The position numbers were made by a program, and so were the translations under genes. DNA of 64,000 nucleotides from positions 186,001 through 250,000 of the forward strand of contig CBDICN010000002.1 of assembly GCA_965277355.1 (NCBI GenBank). Reading direction: 5' to 3'. The notes below the pieces were generated by a model. It searched no databases. It had not been told where the DNA came from and saw only the letters and a program-made list of their open reading frames with translations. Shown here piece after piece: positions 46,972 through 55,219 of this stretch. The DNA is from RH-AL1 sp965277355 (lineage in GTDB: Bacteria; Pseudomonadota; Alphaproteobacteria; Rhizobiales; Beijerinckiaceae). How positions within the stretch are numbered: position 1 is the stretch's first letter; each line of letters begins with the position of its first letter.

Positions 46972-47868
46972 TCAGCCGAGCGGGACAACGTCCACGATCC
47001 GTCGGGTGCCCGGCGCGAGGATGAGCACCTCATCGCCTACGACGATGAAGTCGTAGCCGCGGTAGCGCGGGAAATACTCGACGAGTTCGGGCGGCAACGG
47101 GCGGTAATGGTAGCGCTCCGGCACAATAGTGCCGACGCCGATGCGGAAATCGACGTGGCCGACGTTCTCGTAGCGCCCGCTCCGGATCGTTGAGCGGATC
47201 CGGGTGCGATCCTCGGTCGAGATCCGCCCCCCGCGTTCGCCACCGCGATCCGCGCGCTCCCCGCCGCGCTCTCCACTCTCGCGACCGGCGCGTTCACCTG
47301 CGCGATCTGCCTCGCCACGACCTGCCTCGCCACGGCCTGCCTCGCCACGGCCTGCATCGCCACGATCTGCATCGCCACGACCCGCTTCACCGCGGCCCGC
47401 TTCACCGCGGCCGTTGTCGGGACGGGCGTTCTCGCCGCGGCCGTTCTCTGCGCGGCCATTGGTGCCCGCCGCGCCGGCGCCTGGAGCCTTGGTGCCCTGC
47501 TGGGCGCCGGGTGCGCCCGCAGCTTTGCCGCCCTGACCGCGCGAGCCGGCGCCTTCGCCCGCACCCTCGCGACCCGCCGCGCCACCGGCGCCGGTGGCAC
47601 CTCTCGCCGCGCCCGACGGCGCCTCGGCACCGCGCTGGGCTCCAGCCGCTCCGCCACCGGCCGCTGCACCGCCTCGTGCGGCTCCGCCACCTGCCGCTGC
47701 ACCGCCTCGTGCGCCACCCGCGCCAGCACCTGCGCCGCCTCCGCCGGCACCTCCCGCCGGACCGGCACCGGCGCCTCCGCCCCCGCCAGGGCCTCCCTGT
47801 GCCAGCACCATCGTCGGCGCCAGAGCAATGGCCACGATCGCGACGGACCTTAAAAGCATAGTGCGCAT
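46972..47868 (-). CDS. Secreted Gly/Ala-rich DUF1236 protein with pentapeptide-like repeats
   Basis: A 298-residue exported protein: signal peptide (MRTMLLRSVAIVAIALAPTMVLAQ), about 130 residues of Gly/Ala-rich low complexity, then a tract of GRGEA/GRGDA pentads (about eight from residue 152), a charged hinge and a C-terminal DUF1236 domain (ELVEYFPRYRGYDFIVVGDE, then LAPGTRRIVDVVPLG). The repeats suggest an extended, elastic spacer that holds the small domain away from the membrane. The same-strand neighbour 46444-46848 ends in a related domain. Function unknown. Confidence 0.8.
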   Translation of the reverse strand: MRTMLLRSVAIVAIALAPTMVLAQGGPGGGGGAGAGPAGGAGGGGAGAGAGGARGGAAAGGGAARGGAAAGGGAAGAQRGAEAPSGAARGATGAGGAAGREGAGEGAGSRGQGGKAAGAPGAQQGTKAPGAGAAGTNGRAENGRGENARPDNGRGEAGRGEAGRGDADRGDAGRGEAGRGEAGRGEADRAGERAGRESGERGGERADRGGERGGRISTEDRTRIRSTIRSGRYENVGHVDFRIGVGTIVPERYHYRPLPPELVEYFPRYRGYDFIVVGDEVLILAPGTRRIVDVVPLG

Positions 47869-48002
47869 GAGTACTCTCCTCAGGATCTCCGGCGAAGTAA
47901 TGAACGCTCTAGCTGCAAGTTCCCCGGGTTTGACGCGGCTATCGTCGTACGACCATGAAGTTCATAGGTGCGACTAGAAGGCCGCGATCGATGCCCTATA
48001 CG

Positions 48003-48194
48003 TCATTTGACGTTCAGCTCGCGGCGAGCCTCTTCCGAGAGGTCGTCGAGCTGGCCGGACTCATCGCCCGGTTCCGGCGGGAGGTGGCCGTATCCCGCCA
48101 TCGCGCGCGGCAGTTCGCTGGTATGAATCCTGCCGATGCCGCGGCGATCCTTCACATCGACGGCGGTGCCGGACGTTCGAAGGAGCAGAACCAT
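48003..48194 (-). CDS. Possible small hypothetical protein
   Basis: A 63-residue frame starting MVLLLRTSGTAVDVKD and ending DDLSEEARRELNVK. The charged, Pro/Gly-rich sequence looks protein-like, but there is no strong ribosome site and no known family. An in-frame extension reaches 48284. Included with reserve. Confidence 0.28.
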   Translation of the reverse strand: MVLLLRTSGTAVDVKDRRGIGRIHTSELPRAMAGYGHLPPEPGDESGQLDDLSEEARRELNVK

Positions 48195-48319
48195 AAAACA
48201 ATAGCCTGAGTGGAATGGGAGACGTCGGCCTGCTAGGTTTGCGGGCGAGGCTTTGCCCGCGGCGCTTCTCTGCCAGAAGTGCACGCCTATTCAAAAGAGC
48301 CGCCCGTGACAATCACAAG

Positions 48320-49150
48320 CGGCCCAAGTCTAGGACACCGACTCATAAGATCGAAGCCAGATGCGCGTGGCGGCGAGCTTGACGAGGGCTAGGTAGTTCG
48401 TGGCGTGTTTCTCGAAGCGCGTTGCGATCGCTCTGAAATGCTTCATTTTGTTGAAGAACCGCTCGATGAGGTTTCTGTAGCGGTAGAGGAAGCTGCTGAA
48501 GGCCGGTTTCTCGACGCGGCGCGCCATTGGCATGATGTTGGCCCAGGCGCCTTGCGCGCTCATCGTCTGGCGCAACGCATTGCTGTCGTAGGCGCGATCG
48601 GCGAGCAGGATCTGACCGTTGCCGAGGCTGCCCAGCATATCGGCGGCGCTGCGTCCGTCGTGCGCCTGGCCCTCGGTGATCTTCAGCACGATCGGCAGGC
48701 CGTCGGCATCGACGAGGGCGTGGATCTTGGTGGTCAGCCCGCCCCGCGAACGCCCCATGCACTGGCCTCGAGCAGCGTCCCGAGCGGCGGCCGGCGTCGC
48801 GCAGGCCCCCCTTTTGCGACGTTGCCGCCGTGTTGATGGACACGCACCGAGGTCGAGTCCAGCATCTGGATGTCGCCGTCGTAGGCCCGCGAGACCGCCT
48901 CGAATACACAATCCCAGACGCCGATCTTGGCCCACCGCCGGAAGCGGTTCGAGCAGGTCGTCGGCGGCCCGTAACGCTCGGGGATCTCGTCCCATGGCGA
49001 TCCGGTGCGCAGACGCCAGTAGATGCCGTTGAGCACCTTGCGGTCGTCGACGCGCGGCTTGCCCCGCGGCTTGTTCGGCAGCAGAGGCTGGATGATCGAC
49101 CACTCGAAGTCGGTGATTTCGTACCGGCGAACGCCCATCAAGAATCCTCC
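48320..49150 (-). mobile_element. IS5-family (IS427-like) insertion sequence
   Basis: An element of about 0.83 kb with two overlapping transposase frames on the minus strand. The exact ends and inverted repeats could not be fixed by eye, so the borders are approximate. Upstream and downstream genes appear undamaged. Confidence 0.75.
48330..49141 (-). CDS. IS5-family transposase, two frames joined by predicted -1 frameshifting
   Basis: orfA (48734-49141) has the IS5 N-terminal domain, YEITDFEWSIIQPLLPNKPR then GIYWRLRTGSPWDEIPERYG, and the first catalytic Asp in DIQMLDSTSVRVHQHG. The -1 frame continues to 48330 with MGRSRGGLTTKIHALVDADG, then ILLADRAYDSNALRQTM (second Asp) and RYRNLIERFFNKMKHFRAIA (Glu). 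The frames join at the slippery run AAAAGGGGGG (minus strand, 48806-48815), a usual IS427-group arrangement. No stop codon interrupts either part, so the element may be active. Confidence 0.8.
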
Positions 49151-49438
49151 CAGGACCTTGAATCACCGCTCGCTTCTCAAGCAAACCCCTTAATGAGTTT
49201 TCGACCTAGGGAGGAAACGCCCAAGGAGGGCATCGGCGGCAGGCACCCCTTACCGCACCGAACCAAGATGCACGGCTGCGCGGTTCTAAGCAAGACACGA
49301 ACCAACTCTGGCGCGCGGCGTGACTTACTTGCCGCTTCAGACGGGTATAAAGCTGAGTCCGCCGCCGACGCCCGTGTTGCGGTTCGTCTCGCGTCGTGCC
49401 ATGCGCGGCCTTCGGAGGCGCGCAGTCCAGGAGCCACT
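49142..49438. other. Intergenic region between the IS5 element and hisN
   Basis: About 300 bp with the outer end of the insertion sequence on the left and the hisN promoter presumably on the right. No other feature was recognised. Confidence 0.4.
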
Positions 49439-50248
49439 ATGTCAGCCGTTGATTTCGCGGCCTTCGTCGAGGCCTTGGGCGATGCCGCAAGCGAGGCGAT
49501 CCTGCCTTTCTTCCGTACCGCCCTCAGCGCCCACGACAAGAATGTCGGCGGCCGTTTCGATCCGGTCACGGAGGCCGACCGAGCGGCCGAGGTCGCGATG
49601 CGCGGCCTCATCGAACGCCAGTTCCCCGGCCACGGCATCATCGGCGAGGAGTTCGGCTCGGTTCGCGCGAACGCGGATCACGTCTGGGTGCTCGATCCGA
49701 TCGACGGCACCAAGGCCTTCCTCGCCGGCCTGCCGACCTGGGGCGTGCTGATCGGCCTGCTCCACAAGGGACGGCCCTGCTACGGCATGATGGTGCAGCC
49801 GTTCACCCGGGAACGCTTCGTCGGCGACGGCACGAAGGCGTCGTGGCGCGGGAGCGGCCTTGGCCCGATGCGCGGCAAGCGCTCGCTCGGCACCCGCCGT
49901 TGCGCGGCGCTGGCGGAGGCGACGGTGATGACGACCTCGCCGCTACTTTATCCCGACGACAAACTCGCCTCGCTGCGCCGGATCGAGGAGCAGGCGAAGC
50001 TCGTGCGCTACGGCTGCGACTGCTACGCCTTCGCGATGCTTGCCGCCGGCCACGTCGACCTCGTGCTCGAGGCCGGTGTGCAGGCCTACGACGTCGTCGC
50101 ACTGATCCCGATCGTCGAGGGCGCCGGCGGCGTCTTCACGACATGGACCGGGGGCGACGCCTCGAAAGGCGGCGATGTGGTCGCCTGCGGCGACAGGCGA
50201 CTCCACGACGAGGTGCTGGCGCGGATCGGCGCCGCCGGGCCATCTTGA
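49439..50248 (+). CDS. hisN: Histidinol-phosphatase / inositol monophosphatase family (HisN-like)
   Basis: A 269-residue Mg2+-dependent phosphatase. Motifs: VTEADRAAEVAMRGLIERQF, HGIIGEEFGSVR, VWVLDPIDGTKAFLAGLPTW (metal-binding DPIDGT) and, near the end, GVQAYDVVALIPIVEGAGG. The GIIGEEFG and TKAF-GLPTW features favour HisN (histidinol phosphate to histidinol, histidine synthesis) over SuhB. The ATG at 49439 follows AGGAGCC. In other Rhizobiales, hisN lies close to N-formylglutamate amidohydrolase and cpdR, as here, so histidine metabolism may link the group. Substrate choice remains an inference. Confidence 0.88.
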   Translation: MSAVDFAAFVEALGDAASEAILPFFRTALSAHDKNVGGRFDPVTEADRAAEVAMRGLIERQFPGHGIIGEEFGSVRANADHVWVLDPIDGTKAFLAGLPTWGVLIGLLHKGRPCYGMMVQPFTRERFVGDGTKASWRGSGLGPMRGKRSLGTRRCAALAEATVMTTSPLLYPDDKLASLRRIEEQAKLVRYGCDCYAFAMLAAGHVDLVLEAGVQAYDVVALIPIVEGAGGVFTTWTGGDASKGGDVVACGDRRLHDEVLARIGAAGPS

Positions 50249-50254
50249 GGCCGG

Positions 50255-50443
50255 CTACGAGCCCTCGGAAGCGTCGAGCCGCCGCCGCCATTTCGCCACG
50301 GCGACGATCGCCCAGATCGCTTCCACCACACCGAACGGCCAGGCGCCTTGCAGGAAGCCGTAGGTCGAACCGAGGCCGCACGACGTAGCGAAGGCCAACG
50401 TGACGTGCGGGCTGCGCGCCTCGAAGGCGTAGGTCACGAGCAT
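50255..50443 (-). CDS. Small inner-membrane protein
   Basis: A 62-residue hydrophobic protein with two predicted membrane segments (LAFATSCGLGSTYGFLQG and FGVVEAIWAIVAVAKW) and a basic tail (RRRLD). It converges with hisN, 6 bp apart. In-frame codons upstream (SPSLFGLVAVTA) would complete a first helix, but no start codon lies there before a stop. The N-terminus may therefore be shortened or start at a non-standard codon. Function unknown. Confidence 0.6.
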   Translation of the reverse strand: MLVTYAFEARSPHVTLAFATSCGLGSTYGFLQGAWPFGVVEAIWAIVAVAKWRRRLDASEGS

Positions 50444-50554
50444 CGCTGTGACGGCGACCAGGCCGAAGAGGGAGGGTGAGCGCGCTCAAGCGAAACGCCA
50501 GAATCGGTCAGTGGAGGCCGGCTGCTTGAGCCGACCTCCCGCCGACGGGCGGCG

Positions 50555-51763
50555 CTACTCGGCGGCCTGCCGGACGGGCTGTTTCTTCGTGTGGTGGCCG
50601 GCGATGACATCCATCGCCGCCTGCACGCCGCCCTTCTTGTAGGGAACGCCGGCGGCCTCGAAGCCCATCTCGAGGCCCGAGAGCGCTCCCATGATGGTCA
50701 GATCGTTCGTGTCGCCGAGATGGCCGATGCGGAAGACCTTGTCCTTGAGCTTGTTGAGACCCGCGCCGAGCGACATGTCGAACGTGTCGAGCACGACCTT
50801 GCGGAAGGCGTCGGCGCCCTTTCCTTCGGGCAGCATGACCGCGGTCATGACCGGCGACACGTACGGATCGCGGGCGAGGTTCTCCATCCCCCACGCCTTG
50901 ACGGCGGCGCGGGTCGCTTCGCCGAACCGCTTGTGGCGCGCGAAAATGTTGTCGAGGCCTTCCTCGTGCATCAGGTCGATGGCGACGTCGAGACCGTAGA
51001 GGATCGAGGTCGCCGGCGTATATGGAAAGAAGCCGTCCTTGTTGGTGGCGAGCATGTCGTTCCAGAGGAAATAGGCGCGGTTCGTCTTGACCCTCTTCGA
51101 GGCCTCGATCGCCTTGTCGCTGATCGCGTTGAAGCCGAGCCCCGGCGGCAGCATCAAGCCCTTCTGCGAACCGGCGACCGTGACGTCGATGCCCCATTCG
51201 TCGTGACGGAGATCGGTCGATCCGATGCCCGACACCGTGTCCACCAGGAATAGCGCGGGATGGTTATGGTCATCAATGACCTTGCGGATGGCCTTGAGGT
51301 CGCTCAACAGGCCACCTGACGTCTCGTGGTGGACCACGCAGACCGCCTTGATCTCATGGTTCTTGTCGGCGCGCAGCTTCTCGTCGACCTTCTCCGGGTC
51401 GACGCCCGTCCGCCAGTCGCCCGGAACGAAGTCGGGCTTGAACCCGAGCCGCACAGACATTTCATGCCAAAGCCTTGAGAACTCGCCGGTCTCGAACATG
51501 AGGAGCTTGTCGCCCTCGTTCAACGTGTTGGTCAGCGCGGACTGCCAAGCGCCGGTTCCCGACGACGGGTAGATGAGCACGGGATTTTTGGTCTTGAAGA
51601 CCGTCTTGACCTTCTCGAGCACGCGCTTGGCAAGCACCTGGAAGCCAGGACCGCGATGGTCGATCACCTGATAGTCCATCGCGCGCAGGACCTTGTCCGG
51701 GATCGGGGTCGGGCCCGGAATTTGAAGGAAATGTCGTCCTGGCCTGCGCGGCTGGCTTTGCAT
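50555..51763 (-). CDS. sgaA: Serine-glyoxylate aminotransferase (class V, SgaA/AGT type)
   Basis: A 402-residue PLP enzyme that transfers the amino group of serine (or alanine) to glyoxylate, giving hydroxypyruvate and glycine. It opens LQIPGPTPIPDKVLRAMDYQ and HRGPGF, then has YPSSGTGAWQSALTN, VVHHETSGGLLSDL, FLVDTVSGIGSTDLRHDEW and the PLP lysine in VTVAGSQKGLMLPPGLGF. The start at 51763 follows GAGGAAACCCC. It serves the serine cycle of methylotrophs and glyoxylate salvage in others; no other serine-cycle gene is in view, so methylotrophy cannot be claimed. Confidence 0.92.
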   Translation of the reverse strand: MQSQPRRPGRHFLQIPGPTPIPDKVLRAMDYQVIDHRGPGFQVLAKRVLEKVKTVFKTKNPVLIYPSSGTGAWQSALTNTLNEGDKLLMFETGEFSRLWHEMSVRLGFKPDFVPGDWRTGVDPEKVDEKLRADKNHEIKAVCVVHHETSGGLLSDLKAIRKVIDDHNHPALFLVDTVSGIGSTDLRHDEWGIDVTVAGSQKGLMLPPGLGFNAISDKAIEASKRVKTNRAYFLWNDMLATNKDGFFPYTPATSILYGLDVAIDLMHEEGLDNIFARHKRFGEATRAAVKAWGMENLARDPYVSPVMTAVMLPEGKGADAFRKVVLDTFDMSLGAGLNKLKDKVFRIGHLGDTNDLTIMGALSGLEMGFEAAGVPYKKGGVQAAMDVIAGHHTKKQPVRQAAE

Positions 51764-51976
51764 TTTGGGGTTTCCTCGGATGGAGATTGTGCTTCGGTCG
51801 CAACGCGCCGGCGCCTTCGAAGCGCAGCATTTAAGAGAGATACGAGCCTCGATCAATCGCAATTTGAACGTGGCGTGGCTCGAAGCCTCGCCTCGATTTG
51901 ACGATGTCGACCGAAGGCACCTCGATTTTCGGTGTCGGCGCACTCTTTCGTAACGGACCCCGCCGTGACCGCGCGT

Positions 51977-52909
51977 CTATTCCGCCGCCGCCTTGCGCTG
52001 CGCGCCATGATCGGCCACCGCCCCCGCAAGGGCCGATACCGCCTCGATGAGATCCGCCGCCACCTTCGCGAACCGCGCGTTCGGCACCAAACGCTGCTCG
52101 TCCATGTAGAGGGCGCGATTGATCTCGATCTGGATCGCGTGCACGCCCGACCGCGGCGCGCCGTAGTGCTCGGTGATGAAGCCGCCCGCGTAAGGCTTGT
52201 TGCGCTGGACCGCGTAGAGCCCACGCCGCATCGCGATCTCGACGGCTTCGACGAAGGCTGCGTCGCTGCTTGTCCCGTAGCGATCGCCGACCACGAAATC
52301 CGTCCTGATCCGCTTGCCGCCGCTGGCGACCGTCGGCGCGGACGGCATCGAGTGACAATCGACGAGGATCGCGATCCCGAAGGCGCTGTAGGCTCGATCG
52401 AGCAGCATGCGCAGGCAGGCGTGATAGGGCTTGTAGAGGTACTCGATACGGGCCAGAGCCTCGTCGATGTCGAGGCGGCCGGCGTAGATTTCCTGGGATT
52501 CTCCGACCACCCTGGCGATCGTGCCGAGGCCGCCGGCGACCCGCACCGAGCGCGAGTTGACGAAGCCGGGCAGCCGCCCATCGAACATGCGCGGATCGAG
52601 TTCGTAGGGCTCGCGGTTGAGATCGAGATAGGCGCGCGGGAACCGCGCCCGGATCAGCGGCGCGCCCAGCGCGCGCACCCCGGCGAACAAGTGGTCGACG
52701 TAGGCGTCCTCCGACCGGCGCAACGCGACGGCGTCGAGCCGGGCGCTGTCGAGGAAGCGCCGCGGATAGACCGAGCCCGAATGCGGCGAGGAGAAGACGA
52801 GCGGACAGGTGAGCGTGTCGGGTTCGTCGATCTCGAAAGGCGGATCGAGTTCCGGTTCGTGCACCGTCAGGCCCGCGATTGTCGGCGCTGGCCATTCCCC
52901 GTCGCTCAT
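51977..52909 (-). CDS. N-formylglutamate amidohydrolase family protein
   Basis: A 310-residue zinc-dependent hydrolase of the FGase (HutG) family. It shows VFSSPHSGSVYPRRFL (metal ligand region), RFPRAYLDLNREPYELDPRM, and VDCHSMPSA. It then has GGFITEHYGAPRSGVHAIQI and EINRALYMDE. In histidine degradation it frees glutamate from N-formylglutamate, though many alphaproteobacterial relatives act in unknown pathways. It is divergent from cpdR and near hisN, an arrangement seen in Rhizobiales. No other hut genes are in the window. Confidence 0.88.
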   Translation of the reverse strand: MSDGEWPAPTIAGLTVHEPELDPPFEIDEPDTLTCPLVFSSPHSGSVYPRRFLDSARLDAVALRRSEDAYVDHLFAGVRALGAPLIRARFPRAYLDLNREPYELDPRMFDGRLPGFVNSRSVRVAGGLGTIARVVGESQEIYAGRLDIDEALARIEYLYKPYHACLRMLLDRAYSAFGIAILVDCHSMPSAPTVASGGKRIRTDFVVGDRYGTSSDAAFVEAVEIAMRRGLYAVQRNKPYAGGFITEHYGAPRSGVHAIQIEINRALYMDEQRLVPNARFAKVAADLIEAVSALAGAVADHGAQRKAAAE

Positions 52910-53108
52910 CCAACCTCCCGGTTCGGCCGTAGCGGCCGTCCCTCACTGTGACGCGAAAAACGCCTCGCCCCGCCAACACTGTGCCAACCCGCGTGGCCCC
53001 TGTCCAATGCCGCGCAGCCGTGTCATCACATAAGCCGCATGCGGTCGAGCGATTCTCTGATCGTTCGACCCTGCGAGGCGTTTGTCCGGCGAGAGCGCCG
53101 GAGCGAAC

Positions 53109-53492
53109 ATGATCGAGACCGAAGGCATGCTGAACGGCAAGATCCTGCTGGCGGAAGACGACAACGACATGCGCCGTTTCCTTGCGAAGGCGCTGCAGAA
53201 CGCCGGCTACGACGTCTCGTCCTTCGACAACGGGCTGTCGGCCTACAATCGCTTGCGGGAGGAGCCTTTCGAGCTGCTCCTCACCGACATCGTGATGCCG
53301 GAGATGGACGGCATCGAGTTGGCGCGCCGCGCCACCGAACTCGACCCCGACATCAAGGTGATGTTCATCACCGGCTTCGCCGCCGTCGCGCTCAACCCCG
53401 ACAACAATGCGCCCAAGCAGGCCAAGATCTTGTCGAAGCCGTTCCATCTGAAGGACCTCGTGAACGAGGTGCAGCGCCTCCTCGCCGCCTGA
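53109..53492 (+). CDS. cpdR: CpdR-type single-domain response regulator
   Basis: A 127-residue receiver domain with no output domain. Acidic residues are D17/D18 (LLAEDDND), the phosphoacceptor is D60 (LLLTDIVMPEMDG), and the conserved Lys is in ILSKPFHLKDLV. The sequence closely resembles Caulobacter CpdR (VMFITGFAAVAL and SKPFHL), which when unphosphorylated recruits and primes ClpXP to destroy cell-cycle proteins; CckA-ChpT phosphorylates it. The ATG at 53109 follows CGGAGCG. A TTG at 53082 and an ATG at 53127 are alternatives. Confidence 0.92.
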   Translation: MIETEGMLNGKILLAEDDNDMRRFLAKALQNAGYDVSSFDNGLSAYNRLREEPFELLLTDIVMPEMDGIELARRATELDPDIKVMFITGFAAVALNPDNNAPKQAKILSKPFHLKDLVNEVQRLLAA

Positions 53493-53537
53493 GTTCTCGC
53501 CACGGCGGAGCTTGGGCGGACCGGGACAGGGTCGGTG

Positions 53538-53930
53538 TTACGTCCGGTACTCGTCGTCGGTGACATGGTCGAGCCAGTCGACCACCTTTCCGTCGAGCTT
53601 CTCCTGAATGGCGATGTGGCTCAAAGCCGTCGTCGGGGCGGCGCCGTGCCAATGCGTCTCGCCGGGTGCGAACCAGACGACATCGCCGGGGCGGACCTCC
53701 TCGATCGGTCCGCCTTGGCGCCGGACCAGGCCGCAGCCCGAGGTCACGACGAGGGTCTGGCCGAGCGGATGCGTATGCCACGCCGTGCGCGCGCCCGGCT
53801 CGAACGTGACCAGGGCGCCGGCGGCCCGGTCCGGATCCGGTCCGAACAGCGGATCGATGCGAACCGTCCCGGTGAACCACTCCGCCGGGCCCTTCAAGGA
53901 CGGCTGCGACCCGCTTCGTTTGATGTCCAT
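53538..53930 (-). CDS. Single-domain cupin protein
   Basis: A 130-residue cupin. Motif 1 is EPGARTAWHTHPLGQTLVVT with His ligands HTH and a Gln, and motif 2 is RPGDVVWFAPGETHWHGA. The family covers dioxygenases, isomerases and, for this size and sequence type, (R)-hydroxynitrile-lyase-like cupins acting with a Mn or Fe ion. It converges with cpdR. The reaction cannot be predicted. Confidence 0.85.
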   Translation of the reverse strand: MDIKRSGSQPSLKGPAEWFTGTVRIDPLFGPDPDRAAGALVTFEPGARTAWHTHPLGQTLVVTSGCGLVRRQGGPIEEVRPGDVVWFAPGETHWHGAAPTTALSHIAIQEKLDGKVVDWLDHVTDDEYRT

Positions 53931-54126
53931 TGTCTGTCCTCAAGCGGAGGCGACGTGCCAACGCGGTTCGATCTGGAGCCTGCGTGACGTTTGCCAAGGC
54001 CAGCCAAGCCCGCGGCATCGATAGCAGGGAGGTTCGAACCGGCCTCGCTACCGCTCAGATACATGGCCCGCCGGTCAAACGGATAGCGCCTAGCTTCAGC
54101 GCACAACCAGCCAGCTTGTGAGTACC

Positions 54127-55005
54127 CTAGTCTCGCGGGATCACGTCGACCTTGACGTCCACGTCCTGCTCCTTGGAGCCGAGGATGATGCCGGCCACCG
54201 GCGAGATGTCGGCGTAGTCGCGGCCCTTGGCCAGGATGATGTGGTCGTTGCCGATCATGATGTCGTTGGTCGGATCGAGCCCGATCCAGCCGTCGCGGGC
54301 GCCGCACCACACCGCGACCCAGGCGTGCGTCGCATCCGCGCCTTCGAGCCGCTTCTTGCCCGGCGGCGGGATCGTGCGGATGTACCCCGACACGTAGGCC
54401 GCCGGCAGCCCGAGCCCGCGCAGGCCCGAGATCATGATGTGCGCGAAGTCCTGGCACACGCCGTGGCGCTTCTCGAACGCCTCCGACAACGGGGTCGAGA
54501 CGATCGTCGCCTTCGGGTCGTAGCGGAACTGCGAGCGGATGCGGTGCATCAGCTCCTTCGCGCCGGCCAGCATCGGGCGGCCCGGATGAAAACTCTCCCG
54601 CGCGTAGGCCGTGGCCGGCTCGTAATGCGGCACGAAGCGGCTCGGATGAAGGAAATGCGCCGGAGCCTCGGGGTCGAGCGAGCGCGAGGCGAACGCTGCG
54701 TCGCGCACGGCCTCCCAGGCGTCCGTACAGTCGCCGTCCGGCGGCGTCTCGCGCTGGATCTCGACCGAGGTACGGGTCGCGACCTTCAACGTGCGGTGCG
54801 CGGTCTCGATCGTCATCGAGGTCACGCGATTGCCGAAGAAGCAGGTGCCTTCCCGGATCCGTTCGGGCTCCGGCTCGATCTCGAGCGCGCTCGCGTAGAC
54901 GATCTGCCCCGGCTCCTCGCGCGGCAGCAGCCGCAGCGAGCAGTTCGAGTAGGTGACCGAGGAGCCGTACTCGTAGGTCGTGACGTGCCTGATGTCGTAG
55001 ATCAC
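54127..55005 (-). CDS. Transglutaminase-like protein of the ATP-grasp/alpha-E cluster
   Basis: A 292-residue protein starting at GTG (55005, reading VIYDIRHVTTYEYGSSV). The N-terminal beta domain is typical of bacterial transglutaminase-like proteins. The papain-like triad is complete: Cys in GVCQDFAHIM, His in THAWVAVW and Asp in GLDPTND. It could cut or form amide bonds. It is the third gene of a minus-strand run after the DUF2126 transglutaminase and the ATP-grasp/alpha-E gene. A 214-bp gap holding two inverted hairpin repeats separates it from them. Confidence 0.87.
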   Translation of the reverse strand: MIYDIRHVTTYEYGSSVTYSNCSLRLLPREEPGQIVYASALEIEPEPERIREGTCFFGNRVTSMTIETAHRTLKVATRTSVEIQRETPPDGDCTDAWEAVRDAAFASRSLDPEAPAHFLHPSRFVPHYEPATAYARESFHPGRPMLAGAKELMHRIRSQFRYDPKATIVSTPLSEAFEKRHGVCQDFAHIMISGLRGLGLPAAYVSGYIRTIPPPGKKRLEGADATHAWVAVWCGARDGWIGLDPTNDIMIGNDHIILAKGRDYADISPVAGIILGSKEQDVDVKVDVIPRD

Positions 55006-55025
55006 GGCAGGTCTCTGCGGCGCGA

Positions 55026-55079
55026 GATCCTCCCCCGCAGCGCGGGGGAGGGGGACCATGCGAAGCATGGTGGAGGGGG
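55026..55079 (+). repeat. GC-rich repeat family B, copy 1 (double hairpin)
   Basis: A 54-bp element with two hairpins: CCTCCCCCGC/GCGGGGGAGG and ACCATGC/GCATGGT. It is an inverted partner of copy 2, 71 bp away. The second hairpin differs from copy 2 by paired changes. Confidence 0.8.
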
Positions 55080-55150
55080 CTGCCGACGCACGGATCCTGC
55101 GCAACCGGCAGGGATCGTCGAAGCGATAGACGCTCGATTGAAGCGGCGGC

Positions 55151-55204
55151 CACCCCCTCCACCGCCTTCGGCGGTCCCCCTCCCCCGCGCTGCGGGGGAG
55201 GATC
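55151..55204 (-). repeat. GC-rich repeat family B, copy 2 (double hairpin)
   Basis: A 54-bp inverted counterpart of copy 1. The inner hairpin is ACCGCC/GGCGGT where copy 1 has ACCATGC/GCATGGT, so the stem is preserved while the bases change. It starts 15 bp beyond the stop codon of the ATP-grasp/alpha-E gene. Confidence 0.8.
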
Positions 55205-55219
55205 CCGCGGCATCGCCCG

